From: CBDCZI01 sp965224495
Lineage (GTDB): Bacteria; Bacteroidota; Bacteroidia; Cytophagales; JAAEPT01
Length of the DNA stretch: 64,000 nucleotides
NCBI GenBank assembly: GCA_965224495.1
Contig: CBDCZI010000014.1
Coordinates: 1 to 64,000 of the forward strand
Direction: 5' to 3'
Positions 36,111-43,130 of this stretch are shown one piece after another. Positions within the stretch are counted from its first letter, which is position 1. Each line of letters opens with the position of its first letter. The position numbers and the translations under genes were made by a program. Under the pieces are notes generated by a model. The model did no database searches. It had not been told where the DNA came from and saw nothing but the letters and a program-made list of their open reading frames with translations.

Positions 36111-36131
36111 GTCTAAGCGAGACGCTTAGAC
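36111..36131. repeat. Palindrome family I, right end of copy A
   Basis: GTCTAAGCG, AGA loop, CGCTTAGAC, followed by CCAGTGGGGG. XRE tail 2 begins 10 bases later. Confidence 0.9.
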
Positions 36132-36140
36132 CAGTGGGGG

Positions 36141-36227
36141 GCTTCTATTTTTAATATAATTGATATGGCTATTACTAAAAAACGTATGAAAGATTTATTG
36201 GATGGGAAGATTAAGATTACTGGGTAG
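36141..36227 (+). pseudogene. Orphan XRE-type C-terminal tail, tail 2
   Basis: Reads ASIFNIIDMAITKKRMKDLL then DGKIKITG and a stop at 36225-36227. The pattern (F-x-I-I-D-M-x-I-x-K-K-x-M-K-D) resembles the last helix of Bacteroidetes XRE regulators, compare tail 3 with FKIIDKMLTTKKFKDFF. It begins at the palindrome edge and ends inside the convergent immunity gene. Confidence 0.45.
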
Positions 36228-36615
36228 AGTTTCTCATATGTTTTCTCCATTCATCATAAAATTTACGCTGTTTTGAATATTTAACAATTCTTGTTTCACA
36301 TAAATCAAATATGTTAACCACATCTTTATTCTCTAAAGTATATATATAGGTTAGCAAACCATTTGAAGAATCTCTTAAAAAGCCTGATGCCCAAGAGTTT
36401 TCTCTTGCTCCATTAACAAAAATCAAATATCCTTTATCTTCTAAATAAGCCCTCATCTTATTGAAAGCATCAAGCAAATCAACTCCTTTCCAAGTACTAT
36501 TTTCAATAGCAGAACTAACTAACTCTATAGTACTCTCACTTTGATTATATTTAATTTCAATATCAATCTTTGAATTTGAAAATTCACGTTTTATATATGT
36601 TTTAGAAGTCTTCAA
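36217..36615 (-). CDS. Putative immunity protein, unknown family
   Basis: 132 residues, probably from TTG 36615 (KTSKTYIKREFSNSKIDIEI). Cytoplasmic, with alternating strands and a helix (LDAFNKMRAYLEDKGYLIF). Not recognised. Its start lies about four bases from the stop of the short toxin-like tip read in 36612-36872, in the order expected for toxin then immunity. Confidence 0.5.
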   Translation of the reverse strand: MKTSKTYIKREFSNSKIDIEIKYNQSESTIELVSSAIENSTWKGVDLLDAFNKMRAYLEDKGYLIFVNGARENSWASGFLRDSSNGLLTYIYTLENKDVVNIFDLCETRIVKYSKQRKFYDEWRKHMRNSTQ

Positions 36616-36872
36616 TTATGGAACGAAATTAGGATTAACAATAATGTCACCAATAATATCTCCTGATGAATTAATTTTGAAAGCTCCTTGAATGTTAGAA
36701 AACCAATATTAGGTTGTAGCTCTTTTTCTAAAAACTGAAAACTTTGGTTTTGCTCAATTGAAAAAGAAACTTGGTTTTGTGGTGAAATTAGCTCCGTTTT
36801 GGCATAGGTTGTTTGCTCTCCTAACAAAAATGTCAGGAACAAAAATGATAGATATTTTATGATTTTATTCAA
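36612..36872 (-). pseudogene. Signal-peptide fragment joined to a toxin-like tip (frameshifted)
   Basis: Begins with a signal peptide (KIIKYLSFLFLTFLLGEQTTYA) and QNQVSFSIEQNQSFQFLEKE. The last third of the open frame is poor. The alternative frame there gives YWFSNIQGAFKINSSGDIIG and DIIVNPNFVP with a stop at the same place, which looks like a real tip. The N-terminus of a large secreted protein seems to have been joined to a toxin tip, with most of the body removed and a one-base shift near the joint. Function cannot be assigned. Confidence 0.4.
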
Positions 36873-37239
36873 ATGAAATTTCTAATTCTTTAAAACATAA
36901 TTGATCTTTAGAAATGCCTCTGTAAATAAATGAAATTTTACATTCATTTATTGTGTAGAAATTGTAATAAGAAATATCATCATAAGAGCTATAAGTTCCC
37001 TCCGCTTTAGCACATAGAATGTTTTCAATTTGAATCAAATCAATTTCCTCTGATAATAGAACACCTATTTTTTTGACTTTATCATTAATTTTTAATACAG
37101 AAATTGCTTGGAAATAAGCATCAGATGGATTTAAAAAATATTGATTTCCTACCTGTTTTTTCAGATTTCCTATTAGGAAAAAATTATCAAGTATACTACT
37201 TGTCTTGATTAAGTCTATAAGATTTAATATTTTCCTCAT
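36865..37239 (-). CDS. Putative immunity protein, unknown family
   Basis: 124 residues without a signal peptide (LIDLIKTSSILDNFFLIGNL; YSSYDDISYYNFYTINECKI). Not recognised. Its ATG overlaps the stop of the tip at 37236-37430 (ATGA), the coupling expected of a toxin/immunity pair. It also overlaps the start of the signal-peptide fragment downstream by eight bases. Confidence 0.5.
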   Translation of the reverse strand: MRKILNLIDLIKTSSILDNFFLIGNLKKQVGNQYFLNPSDAYFQAISVLKINDKVKKIGVLLSEEIDLIQIENILCAKAEGTYSSYDDISYYNFYTINECKISFIYRGISKDQLCFKELEISFE

Positions 37240-37430
37240 TGCAGTATTTCGTAAGATTTAATTTTAGTTTTTGCAGTAGGATTATAAAACTGATTCCCAC
37301 CTCCTTCAAATATCTGTCCAGAACCATCCCAGTCTTCAATATTTGCTGTCTTAGACTTTAAGTAATCAACATTATCATTTAGTGTTATTTTTACTTTAAC
37401 CCTACCATCTGATGTGATTTTGTTTAAATC
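37236..37430 (-). pseudogene. Polymorphic-toxin C-terminal tip fragment, tip 3
   Basis: Open minus-strand frame without a start: KITSDGRVKVKITLNDNVDY, LKSKTANIEDWDGSGQIFEG, GGNQFYNPTAKTKIKSYEIL and stop. About 62 codons that look like the very end of a secreted toxin. The upstream side is cut by RAYT element copy B at about 37430. The family is not recognised. Confidence 0.5.
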
Positions 37431-37433
37431 TTC

Positions 37434-37797
37434 TCAACCTAAATAATACATATCTACTTCTCCTTTAACTCCTTCGTAACCCTTAGCACTACGAAACAAC
37501 CACGCAGATGGATTATCAACAAATCCTGCTTCTACTGGATTGTTATGAATATAGTCTAAACGCTGCTGAATCACCTCATTTGTATTCAACTCAATTGGGT
37601 GATTATGTTGTTGCCAAAACTGAAACCCTTTGTTGTTTGAATTCTTATCTCCAGCTCTTTTCTTTTTGACAATATTTAATCGACTCAATGAAAATATTTC
37701 GATACTCGTGACGAATAAAAACATCAAGCCAATAAACAATTGTAAATGTTACAAAATAAAATTTTTCTTGGTCTCGAATCTTATACTTCCTTCCCAT
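37434..37797 (-). pseudogene. RAYT remnant, copy B
   Basis: Same content as copy A: an N-terminal FYFVTFTIVYWLDVF piece and a C-terminal HNHPIELNTNEV...IHNNPVEAGFVDNP piece, with the catalytic HxH segment deleted. Confidence 0.75.
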
Positions 37798-37867
37798 TCA
37801 TAAAATAACTAGTTAAAACATCAATTTATAAAAAATCTCTTGGTTCTACAAATACTACTGTATTAAA

Positions 37868-37888
37868 GTCTAAGCGAGACGCTTAGAC
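37868..37888. repeat. Palindrome family I, right end of copy B
   Basis: GTCTAAGCG, AGA loop, CGCTTAGAC, followed by CCAGTGGGG and then XRE tail 3. Confidence 0.9.
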
Positions 37889-37897
37889 CAGTGGGGA

Positions 37898-38011
37898 TTG
37901 ATACAAGAATTAGATGAAGACGATAAACAAACTGTCTTTAAAATAATTGATAAGATGCTTACTACTAAGAAATTTAAAGACTTCTTTAATAAAAATGTAG
38001 CTACGCTTTGA
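37898..38011 (+). pseudogene. Orphan XRE-type C-terminal tail, tail 3
   Basis: Reads LIQELDEDDKQTVFKIIDKM then LTTKKFKDFFNKNVATL and a stop at 38009-38011. This is the clearest match to the C-terminal region of flavobacterial XRE-family regulators as I recall it (LxEEDKxTVFxxIDxxLTKxKFKDFFxKN). No HTH precedes it; the palindrome ends 10 bases upstream. Duplicated block C begins 5 bases after its stop. Confidence 0.6.
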
Positions 38012-38107
38012 TTTTTATTTAGAATAAATATAAATTAAGTATTTCTGACGATACAGTAAATATGCGTTATAGGTAGCAAATGTGCTATATAGGTGTCAAA
38101 GTTGTTT

Positions 38108-38548
38108 TTAAGATAATTCGTTAAAGGAATTTTCATCTATAATAGTTTTTCCATCAACAAGAAGTAGCGCATTCAAATGATTTGCCATTTTAAAAAAAAT
38201 GTTTAAATCTTCTAATTTAGGAGTTCGTTCAAAATTTATACTTATCCAATTATTCCTTGAACTAAACCCTACATTAATATCATAATACCCTTTTTTGTCA
38301 TTAAACTCAGCATAACAGCTAACCTTATTTAAACTACCTAAAACACGCTCTCTGAAACCTTCTGGAACATTATCTATATCCTTTAGTATTTCTATGCCAT
38401 CTTTAGTATTTTCGTTCCAAATAAACTCACTCAAATGACTCTCAACAAAACCTACCCATTTTTCATAGTTTAAGGGTAATGACTGAGTAAATACATCATC
38501 AATTGTGTTTATTGCTATTCTTAAATCTGTATTTCGGCTTAGTTTCAT
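38108..38548 (-). CDS. Putative immunity protein, copy C
   Basis: Identical to copy A (35034-35474) except Asn instead of Glu in the SEFIW(N/E)ENTKDG segment. It keeps the TAATG overlap with its tip. Two intact copies within 3.1 kb suggest a very recent duplication. Confidence 0.55.
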   Translation of the reverse strand: MKLSRNTDLRIAINTIDDVFTQSLPLNYEKWVGFVESHLSEFIWNENTKDGIEILKDIDNVPEGFRERVLGSLNKVSCYAEFNDKKGYYDINVGFSSRNNWISINFERTPKLEDLNIFFKMANHLNALLLVDGKTIIDENSFNELS

Positions 38549-38754
38549 TAGTTTATAAAATCTTCAAGTGCTTTAATTTCAAAAGTTATATCAGGATCAA
38601 CTGTATTAAGTTTATTCATCCATTCCGTTTTCAATGTTGGCGTTATATTGGCTTTAGGCATATAGACATCAATTTTAGCATTTGTAATAAACATTGTTTT
38701 CCCATTACTCACGAGACCCCCCACCGGTCTAAGCGTCTCGCTTAGACTTCTCAA
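38548..38754 (-). pseudogene. Toxin C-terminal tip fused to a palindrome, copy C
   Basis: Same 68-codon open frame as 35474-35680, including the palindrome-encoded first residues. The tip itself is unchanged between the copies. Confidence 0.5.
38727..38747. repeat. Palindrome family I, left end of copy C
   Basis: GTCTAAGCG, TCT loop, CGCTTAGAC, same position and orientation as in copy A. Confidence 0.9.
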
Positions 38755-39113
38755 CCTAAATAATACATATCTACTTCTCCTTTAACTCCTTCGTAACCCT
38801 TAGCACTACGAAACAACCACGCAGATGGATTATCAACAAATCCTGCTTCTACTGGATTGTTATGAATATAGTCTAAACGCTGCTGAATCACCTCATTTGT
38901 ATTCAACTCAATTGGGTGATTATGTTGTTGCCAAAACTGAAACCCTTTGTTGTTTGAATTCTTATCTCCAGCTCTTTTCTTTTTGACAATATTTAATCGA
39001 CTCAATGAAAATATTTCGATACTCGTGACGAATAAAAACATCAAGCCAATAAACGATTGTAAATCTTACAAATAAAATTTTTCTTGGTCTCGAATCTTAT
39101 ACTTCCTTCCCAT
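38751..39113 (-). pseudogene. RAYT remnant, copy C
   Basis: Same deleted transposase as copies A and B. It also has a one-base deletion in the N-terminal part (near 39070) and a few substitutions, so it has decayed slightly further. Confidence 0.7.
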
Positions 39114-39183
39114 TCATAAAATAACTAGTTAAAATATCAATTTATAAAAAACCTCTTGGTTCTACAAATACTACTGTATCAAA

Positions 39184-39289
39184 ATCTAAGCGAGACGCTT
39201 AGACCAGTGGGGGTTAAAATATCAATTTATAAAAAACCTCTTGGTTCTACAAATACTACTGTATCAAAGTCTAAGCGAGACGCTTAGAC
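39184..39289. repeat. Tandem pair of family I palindromes, right end of copy C
   Basis: Palindromes at 39184-39204 (first base A instead of G) and 39269-39289 are separated by an 85-base tandem duplication ending CCAGTGGGG. Replication slippage or serial insertion at the element end would explain it. Confidence 0.85.
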
Positions 39290-39296
39290 CAGTGGG

Positions 39297-39437
39297 GCTC
39301 GTATACGCATAGCGGATAACGAGCTTCTTAATCTTTTTAATAAAACACAGGAACTTTCTGACGACCAAAAGAAAACCGTTATGGATTTACTTTCGGCTTT
39401 CTTGCTTAAATCTAATCTTAAACAACAGTTGGGGTAA
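39297..39437 (+). pseudogene. Orphan XRE-type C-terminal tail, tail 4
   Basis: Reads ARIRIADNELLNLFNKTQEL then SDDQKKTVMDLLSAFLLKSN and LKQQLG with a stop at 39435-39437. The D-N-E-L-L ... K-T-V-x-D-L-L-x-A-F-L pattern again resembles XRE-regulator C-termini. It starts at the palindrome edge (CCAGTGGGG) and overlaps the end of the convergent Imm74-like gene. Confidence 0.6.
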
Positions 39438-39678
39438 GTTCAATTTCTTCAAATATCACAGGAACATTAGTTTTACTGGATTCATTCATAATCTGAAATG
39501 CTAATTTTTTTTTACTGTTCTCTGTAATATTTTCATTCTCAAATGGTGGTTCCCAATGTTTTATCGAATTATAATCCGCATAAAACTTAGGTGTCATTGT
39601 TAATTCCCCTTGGATAACAATCTCTTTTCCTTCTTCTGTTTCAACTCTGATATAAGATCTTCCTCCTGTTATTTTCAT
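39418..39678 (-). CDS. Imm74-family immunity protein
   Basis: 86 residues beginning MKITGGRSYIRVETEEGKEI, with YADYNSIKHWEPPFENENIT. Both the opening MKITGGRSYIRVE and the SIKHWEPP segment match immunity protein 74 (Imm74) as I know it. Members protect against the cognate tip of polymorphic toxins. The ATG overlaps the stop of a tip-like fragment immediately upstream. It is the best family-level anchor for reading the whole array as toxin/immunity cassettes. Confidence 0.75.
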   Translation of the reverse strand: MKITGGRSYIRVETEEGKEIVIQGELTMTPKFYADYNSIKHWEPPFENENITENSKKKLAFQIMNESSKTNVPVIFEEIELTPTVV

Positions 39679-39781
39679 CTTACAAATATTATTGTTTCAA
39701 CAAGAGTTTCAGGGTCAATTGTTGTAATCTTAGATACATTTAGATTATCTTTTAATCTTGGTAATTCTATATTCCCCGCTA
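39675..39781 (-). pseudogene. Toxin C-terminal tip fragment paired with the Imm74-like gene
   Basis: Open frame without a start: AGNIELPRLKDNLNVSKITT then IDPETLVETIIFVR and a TGA overlapping the immunity ATG (ATGA). About 35 codons. The upstream side stops at the family II palindrome (39776-39805), so only the extreme end of the toxin survived. Confidence 0.5.
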
Positions 39782-39805
39782 GCGCTCGTTTACAACGAGT
39801 GCAAT
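39776..39805 (-). repeat. Palindromic repeat, family II, right boundary of the array
   Basis: Reverse complement reads ATTGCACTCGTT, GTA, AACGAGCGCTAGCGGG: the same motif as at 34258-34287, inverted, with two changed bases. Confidence 0.7.
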
Positions 39806-39942
39806 ATGAATAGACACCCTACTAAGACTTGACTTAAAGGTCGTTTCTAGTGTATCTTCTGAGACTTAAATATTTTCATAAATTAATATATTGCCTTGTT
39901 TCTTAAATTTATCTACCAAACCCTGAGATCAGCCGAAACAGC

Positions 39943-40746
39943 TTACCTTCTTACTTTTAGTTTTTGGAAACTACGTTTTTGGTTATCAAAAACTAAGGTG
40001 TAAACTTTCTTTGCTTCTAATGAAGTGCAATCAATTTTTAGCCCTTCGCCTTCAGTTATTTTATGTCCTTCAATATCGTAAATTTTGTATTTCACAGGAC
40101 GTTTGTTATTGTTCACAAAAACAATTTCGGTCTTTACTTTTGTTGGAAAAAATGCAATCGGCTTTTGTACTGAGCGAAAACTAGCAACATTACTGTACTC
40201 AACAAAACCATCTAACTGTGTGTATTTTACTCTGTATTTATTCACACCACTGTAATGAGTGGTTTTTAAATTGTAATTATTCCCCGACATTCCTCCGTAA
40301 CCATCTCGTTCCAAAACTTGCTCCCAATCACCATTCTGGTAACGCTGAACTATAAATTCACTACCTTTCTGTTCTCCTCTTGTACTCCAAACATAATTAT
40401 CCTTAGATACATTTATCGAAGTAAAAACAAAAACTGTTTTTCGCTTTATCACATTCAAATTAACAAAGGTAGGCTTACACTTCGCTTTGTGGTAGACTTT
40501 TAAATGGATGGCATCACCTTTCGTCAACAAATACTTAAAATCTATCTCCAATGTCAAACGCTTCAAATCTAACGCCACCTTTTTACCGTTGAGGTTTACT
40601 GAAGTAATACAAAATTCTTTTAGCTGCTTATTAAAGGGGTTTATCACAATTAAATTCTCCCCTCTAAAAGTCCCATATACCTCCAATAATGAGGCATTTA
40701 AAGTACTTGCTAAACCAATAAGTAAAATAAATAAAAACTTTTTCAT
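39943..40746 (-). CDS. Secreted protein of unknown function, possible T9SS-type C-terminus
   Basis: About 267 residues from ATG 40746 with signal peptide KKFLFILLIGLASTLNASLL. The middle has a possible FN3-like fold (YRVKYTQLDGFVEYSNVASF). The last 70 residues (IAFFPTKVKTEIVFVNNNKR, then YKIYDIEGHKITEGEGLKID and YTLVFDNQKRSFQKLKVRR) resemble a type A T9SS sorting domain: FPNP-like start, I-Y-D-x-x-G, basic end. An ATG at 40761 would lengthen it by five residues. It stands alone with no operon partner. Confidence 0.55.
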   Translation of the reverse strand: MKKFLFILLIGLASTLNASLLEVYGTFRGENLIVINPFNKQLKEFCITSVNLNGKKVALDLKRLTLEIDFKYLLTKGDAIHLKVYHKAKCKPTFVNLNVIKRKTVFVFTSINVSKDNYVWSTRGEQKGSEFIVQRYQNGDWEQVLERDGYGGMSGNNYNLKTTHYSGVNKYRVKYTQLDGFVEYSNVASFRSVQKPIAFFPTKVKTEIVFVNNNKRPVKYKIYDIEGHKITEGEGLKIDCTSLEAKKVYTLVFDNQKRSFQKLKVRR

Positions 40747-40805
40747 AGACGTAATATTCAAAATTTTAGGGATAAAAACAAATACTAAGTAAAGTCAAAT
40801 ACTCT

Positions 40806-42341
40806 TTAGTTCAACCGCACCAAGATTACATCTTCTCTTTCTACAATAACCGCACCAGCTGGTGCTCCTTTCATCTTCCTCACGTATTTTTTTGGTGTAA
40901 CACTCACTGGACACAAACTTTCTGTTTTACGTTTAGAGTATTGCCCCGCCAACATACCTGCGTACTCAATCACATTTCGAGGGATATTCTGATCTGACTT
41001 TTTCTTAATTACCACGTGTGACCCAGCGACATCTTTTGCATGAAGCCACAAATCATCTTTCTTAGCAAATTTGAGTGTTAGTTCATCATTGTTTTTAGCA
41101 TTTCTCCCTACGTAAATTTTATAGCCTGCAAATTCAAATTCTTTGAATTTTGGTGCTTCAACAATTTTTGTCTTATGTTGTTTTGATGGTTGACATTTCC
41201 TCAACTCTCTCCAGTTAGTCAAACCTTCAATAAAGGCTATTGTTTTTGCTGTTTTATCTAATTCAGTTTGCTTAAAAGTTAGGTTTGTAGTTACATGGTC
41301 CAACTCTACATGCTGATTTTTCGCTTTCTTATACAAACGTCCCGCAAAATTCTGAGGACTCATTCCTCTTTTTATTTCTACTTCCATTTCTTTATTTGTA
41401 TAAAAATTAAACAGCGTAGTTTTGGTATCTTTTTTATTAAAAACGTGTAGATTAGCCATAATAACATCGGCTAACTCTCTTTTGTTCTGACCGTTTGTTA
41501 AAGCTTCAAACTTAACATCTAATTTCTTTATATCTCGTTTTAGTTTCTTCGCTTTTTTCTGCTCTATTTTAATCAACACACCTTTTTCTTGAGCAAAAAA
41601 GAAAATATTAAACCAATAATATTCTAATTTTTTCAATGCCTCAAACGTAGTTTCTCCCTCCCAAAGTAACTCTTCTCCTTCTGAAAAGGCTAATTGAGGT
41701 TTTCCTTTCACTAAATTAACATAAAAACGAGTCCCCTCTAAAAACTCAAGTAGCGCCATTAAGTTTTGATGTTTTTCTGCTAAGCTCAACCCTTCAAAAC
41801 CTTGCTCTTTTAAAAAATCTGTCAATTGCTTACCTAACGTAGGTAAAAATTTAACCAGCCTCCCCTCCTCTTTGACGAAGTTTTTAAGCGATAAATCTAA
41901 TGTCCGATCAAAAGCACTATAAACTAAAGTCAAGTCTGTGTCAATTTTCCTAAAAAGGCTTTTTAACTCCTCATTTCTAAATAAGATTGCATTAGAACGG
42001 TTTCCAAATAGCTTAAAAACCAATCGAAATTTTGATTTTTTAAAGGTAATCACAAAAGCTCGTTCGTAACTAAACTGCCGTACCTCTGCAACTTCTAAAC
42101 CTGCTAACTCATGAAATAAATGCCTTACATTTTTTTTTGCTTGATGAAACTTATCAAGTACCGTTGTTACCGCAAAACTTGACGTTATATTAACTTTCAA
42201 ATAGCTCTCCTCGTCTTTTGAAGCAAAGCCCAACACCAATTCATCTTTGAGTTGGGTAAAACACGCTACCAATGTTTTACCGACGAGGTGTTCGTTTAGG
42301 TCTTTAGAAAATCGTTTTAAAAAATGGTAATTATTATGCAC
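40806..42341 (-). CDS. NFACT-family RNA-binding protein (RqcH/FbpA-like)
   Basis: 511 residues with an N-terminal NFACT-N domain (VACFTQLKDELVLGFASKDE; RHLFHELAGLEVAEVRQF), a lysine-rich coiled coil in the middle, and a C-terminal NFACT-R (DUF814) domain with FAGYKIYVGRNAKNNDELTL and LWLHAKDVAGSHVVIKKKSD. Family members bind tRNA-60S/50S complexes in ribosome quality control. The Bacteroidetes group is shorter and its activity is not established. It lies three bases from the HesB-like gene and is likely cotranscribed with it. Confidence 0.85.
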   Translation of the reverse strand: MHNNYHFLKRFSKDLNEHLVGKTLVACFTQLKDELVLGFASKDEESYLKVNITSSFAVTTVLDKFHQAKKNVRHLFHELAGLEVAEVRQFSYERAFVITFKKSKFRLVFKLFGNRSNAILFRNEELKSLFRKIDTDLTLVYSAFDRTLDLSLKNFVKEEGRLVKFLPTLGKQLTDFLKEQGFEGLSLAEKHQNLMALLEFLEGTRFYVNLVKGKPQLAFSEGEELLWEGETTFEALKKLEYYWFNIFFFAQEKGVLIKIEQKKAKKLKRDIKKLDVKFEALTNGQNKRELADVIMANLHVFNKKDTKTTLFNFYTNKEMEVEIKRGMSPQNFAGRLYKKAKNQHVELDHVTTNLTFKQTELDKTAKTIAFIEGLTNWRELRKCQPSKQHKTKIVEAPKFKEFEFAGYKIYVGRNAKNNDELTLKFAKKDDLWLHAKDVAGSHVVIKKKSDQNIPRNVIEYAGMLAGQYSKRKTESLCPVSVTPKKYVRKMKGAPAGAVIVEREDVILVRLN

Positions 42342-42343
42342 AA

Positions 42344-42631
42344 TTAATCTTTGTTAAATTCAAAACCACGTTCGTCTTCATGCTCAACAAAATCAAGACT
42401 AACACCTATTAAGTGCATAAAATCTTTCTTTTCTATTAATACCTTAAACCCCTCTAATTCGTAACTTTTATCTGTTTCTTTTTCGGTATCAAAACCCACG
42501 AAATAATCAACACCAGAACAGCCTCCACCTCTCACTCCTATGCGTAAGTGATAATCCTCAGGAATACCTTTGGTGTTTTTTATCACAAGAATTTCTTCTT
42601 TTGCTTGTTCTGTTATCTCTAATGGCAACAT
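42344..42631 (-). CDS. IscA/HesB-family protein with only one of the three usual cysteines
   Basis: 95 residues of the A-type Fe-S carrier fold. LRIGVRGGGCSGVDYFVGFD holds the first conserved cysteine (Cys38). Typical members end with a C-G-C motif, but here the end reads LDFVEHEDERGFEFNKD, with neither cysteine. It may be a non-cluster-binding paralogue or use different ligands. The chain is complete; no frameshift is seen. Ten bases from the CYTH gene upstream, so the three genes CYTH, HesB-like and NFACT form a compact operon. Confidence 0.8.
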   Translation of the reverse strand: MLPLEITEQAKEEILVIKNTKGIPEDYHLRIGVRGGGCSGVDYFVGFDTEKETDKSYELEGFKVLIEKKDFMHLIGVSLDFVEHEDERGFEFNKD

Positions 42632-42641
42632 ACTGTTTTAT

Positions 42642-43109
42642 TTAGACTGACCAATTTTTAAATGGATTTTGTGCTAAGTGCGAATTAAAATAACGTTTAT
42701 CATCAGAGACCTCTTCCAATACCCAATCTGGCAATTGAGGCTTTTCATTTATAGTATCCATTTCCACTTCTGCCATTAGCAAACCCTCATTTTCTCCAAA
42801 AAACTCATCTACCTCCCAAATATAACCCTCAAAAGGAATTTCATAACGAATTTTCGCAACAACTCCTTCACCACACAACACCAACATTTCTTCTGCGTCA
42901 CTTAATGGTATTTCGTATTCAAATTCTAAACGGCTTATTCCATTATTTTTTCCTTTTACCGTCAAAAAACCTTGTTCACCTTTTATTCTCACACGCACCA
43001 CTTTGTTCGGGTCGTATTGCAAATAACCTTGTGCAATTTTTTTTCCCTTCACCGTTGGTTGCCACTTGGTTTTATCAACCAAAAATTTACGCTCAATTTC
43101 TACTGCCAT
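42642..43109 (-). CDS. CYTH-domain protein (triphosphate tunnel metalloenzyme)
   Basis: 155 residues opening with the ExExK signature (MAVEIERKFLVDKTKW) and continuing with basic and acidic strands that line a tunnel (VVRVRIKGEQGFLTVKGK, RLEFEYEIPLSDAEE, VAKIRYEIPFEGYIWEVDEF, LLMAEVEMDTINE). Small bacterial CYTH proteins hydrolyse tripolyphosphate or related triphosphates. First gene of the compact operon, following the porP terminator. Confidence 0.85.
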   Translation of the reverse strand: MAVEIERKFLVDKTKWQPTVKGKKIAQGYLQYDPNKVVRVRIKGEQGFLTVKGKNNGISRLEFEYEIPLSDAEEMLVLCGEGVVAKIRYEIPFEGYIWEVDEFFGENEGLLMAEVEMDTINEKPQLPDWVLEEVSDDKRYFNSHLAQNPFKNWSV

Positions 43110-43130
43110 TTCTTAAAACCTTAAAGACAT

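Larger units (their letters stand above)
34942..36140. repeat. Duplicated block, copy A
   Basis: About 1.2 kb that recurs as copy C (38016 onward, offset 3,074 bases) and partly as copy B (37430-37896). It contains the unknown immunity gene, its toxin tip, the deleted RAYT element and its palindromes. Copies A and C are almost identical; the clearest coding change is Glu to Asn in the immunity gene (near 35340 versus 38414). Confidence 0.9.
35642..36140 (-). mobile_element. RAYT-derived nonautonomous element (MITE-like), copy A
   Basis: The ends are inverted copies of one palindrome: CCCCCCACCG-GTCTAAGCG on the left (35653-35673) and its reverse complement on the right (36111-36131, followed by CCAGTGGGGG). 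Between them lies a RAYT gene with an internal deletion. The element is about 0.5 kb and occurs three times within 4 kb. Confidence 0.7.
37430..37896 (-). mobile_element. RAYT-derived element, copy B (left palindrome missing)
   Basis: Near-identical to 35674-36140 of copy A but starts directly at CTTCTCAACC, without the left palindrome. The right palindrome at 37868-37888 is intact and followed by CCAGTGGGG. The same internal deletion of the transposase gene is present, so all three copies descend from one already deleted element. Confidence 0.7.
38016..39297. repeat. Duplicated block, copy C
   Basis: Copy of 34942-36140, with the same immunity gene, tip, RAYT remnant and palindromes. At its right end the last 85 bases (AAAATATCAATTTATAAAAA to the palindrome and CCAGTGGGG) are repeated in tandem, giving palindromes at both 39184 and 39269. 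One A is lost in the RAYT upstream region (TTACAAATAAA versus TTACAAAATAAA). Confidence 0.9.

Noticed and set aside
39131..39297. Spaced palindromes as a possible CRISPR array
   Set aside because: Only two units with identical, not variable, sequence between them; no cas genes. They are ends of the RAYT-derived element.
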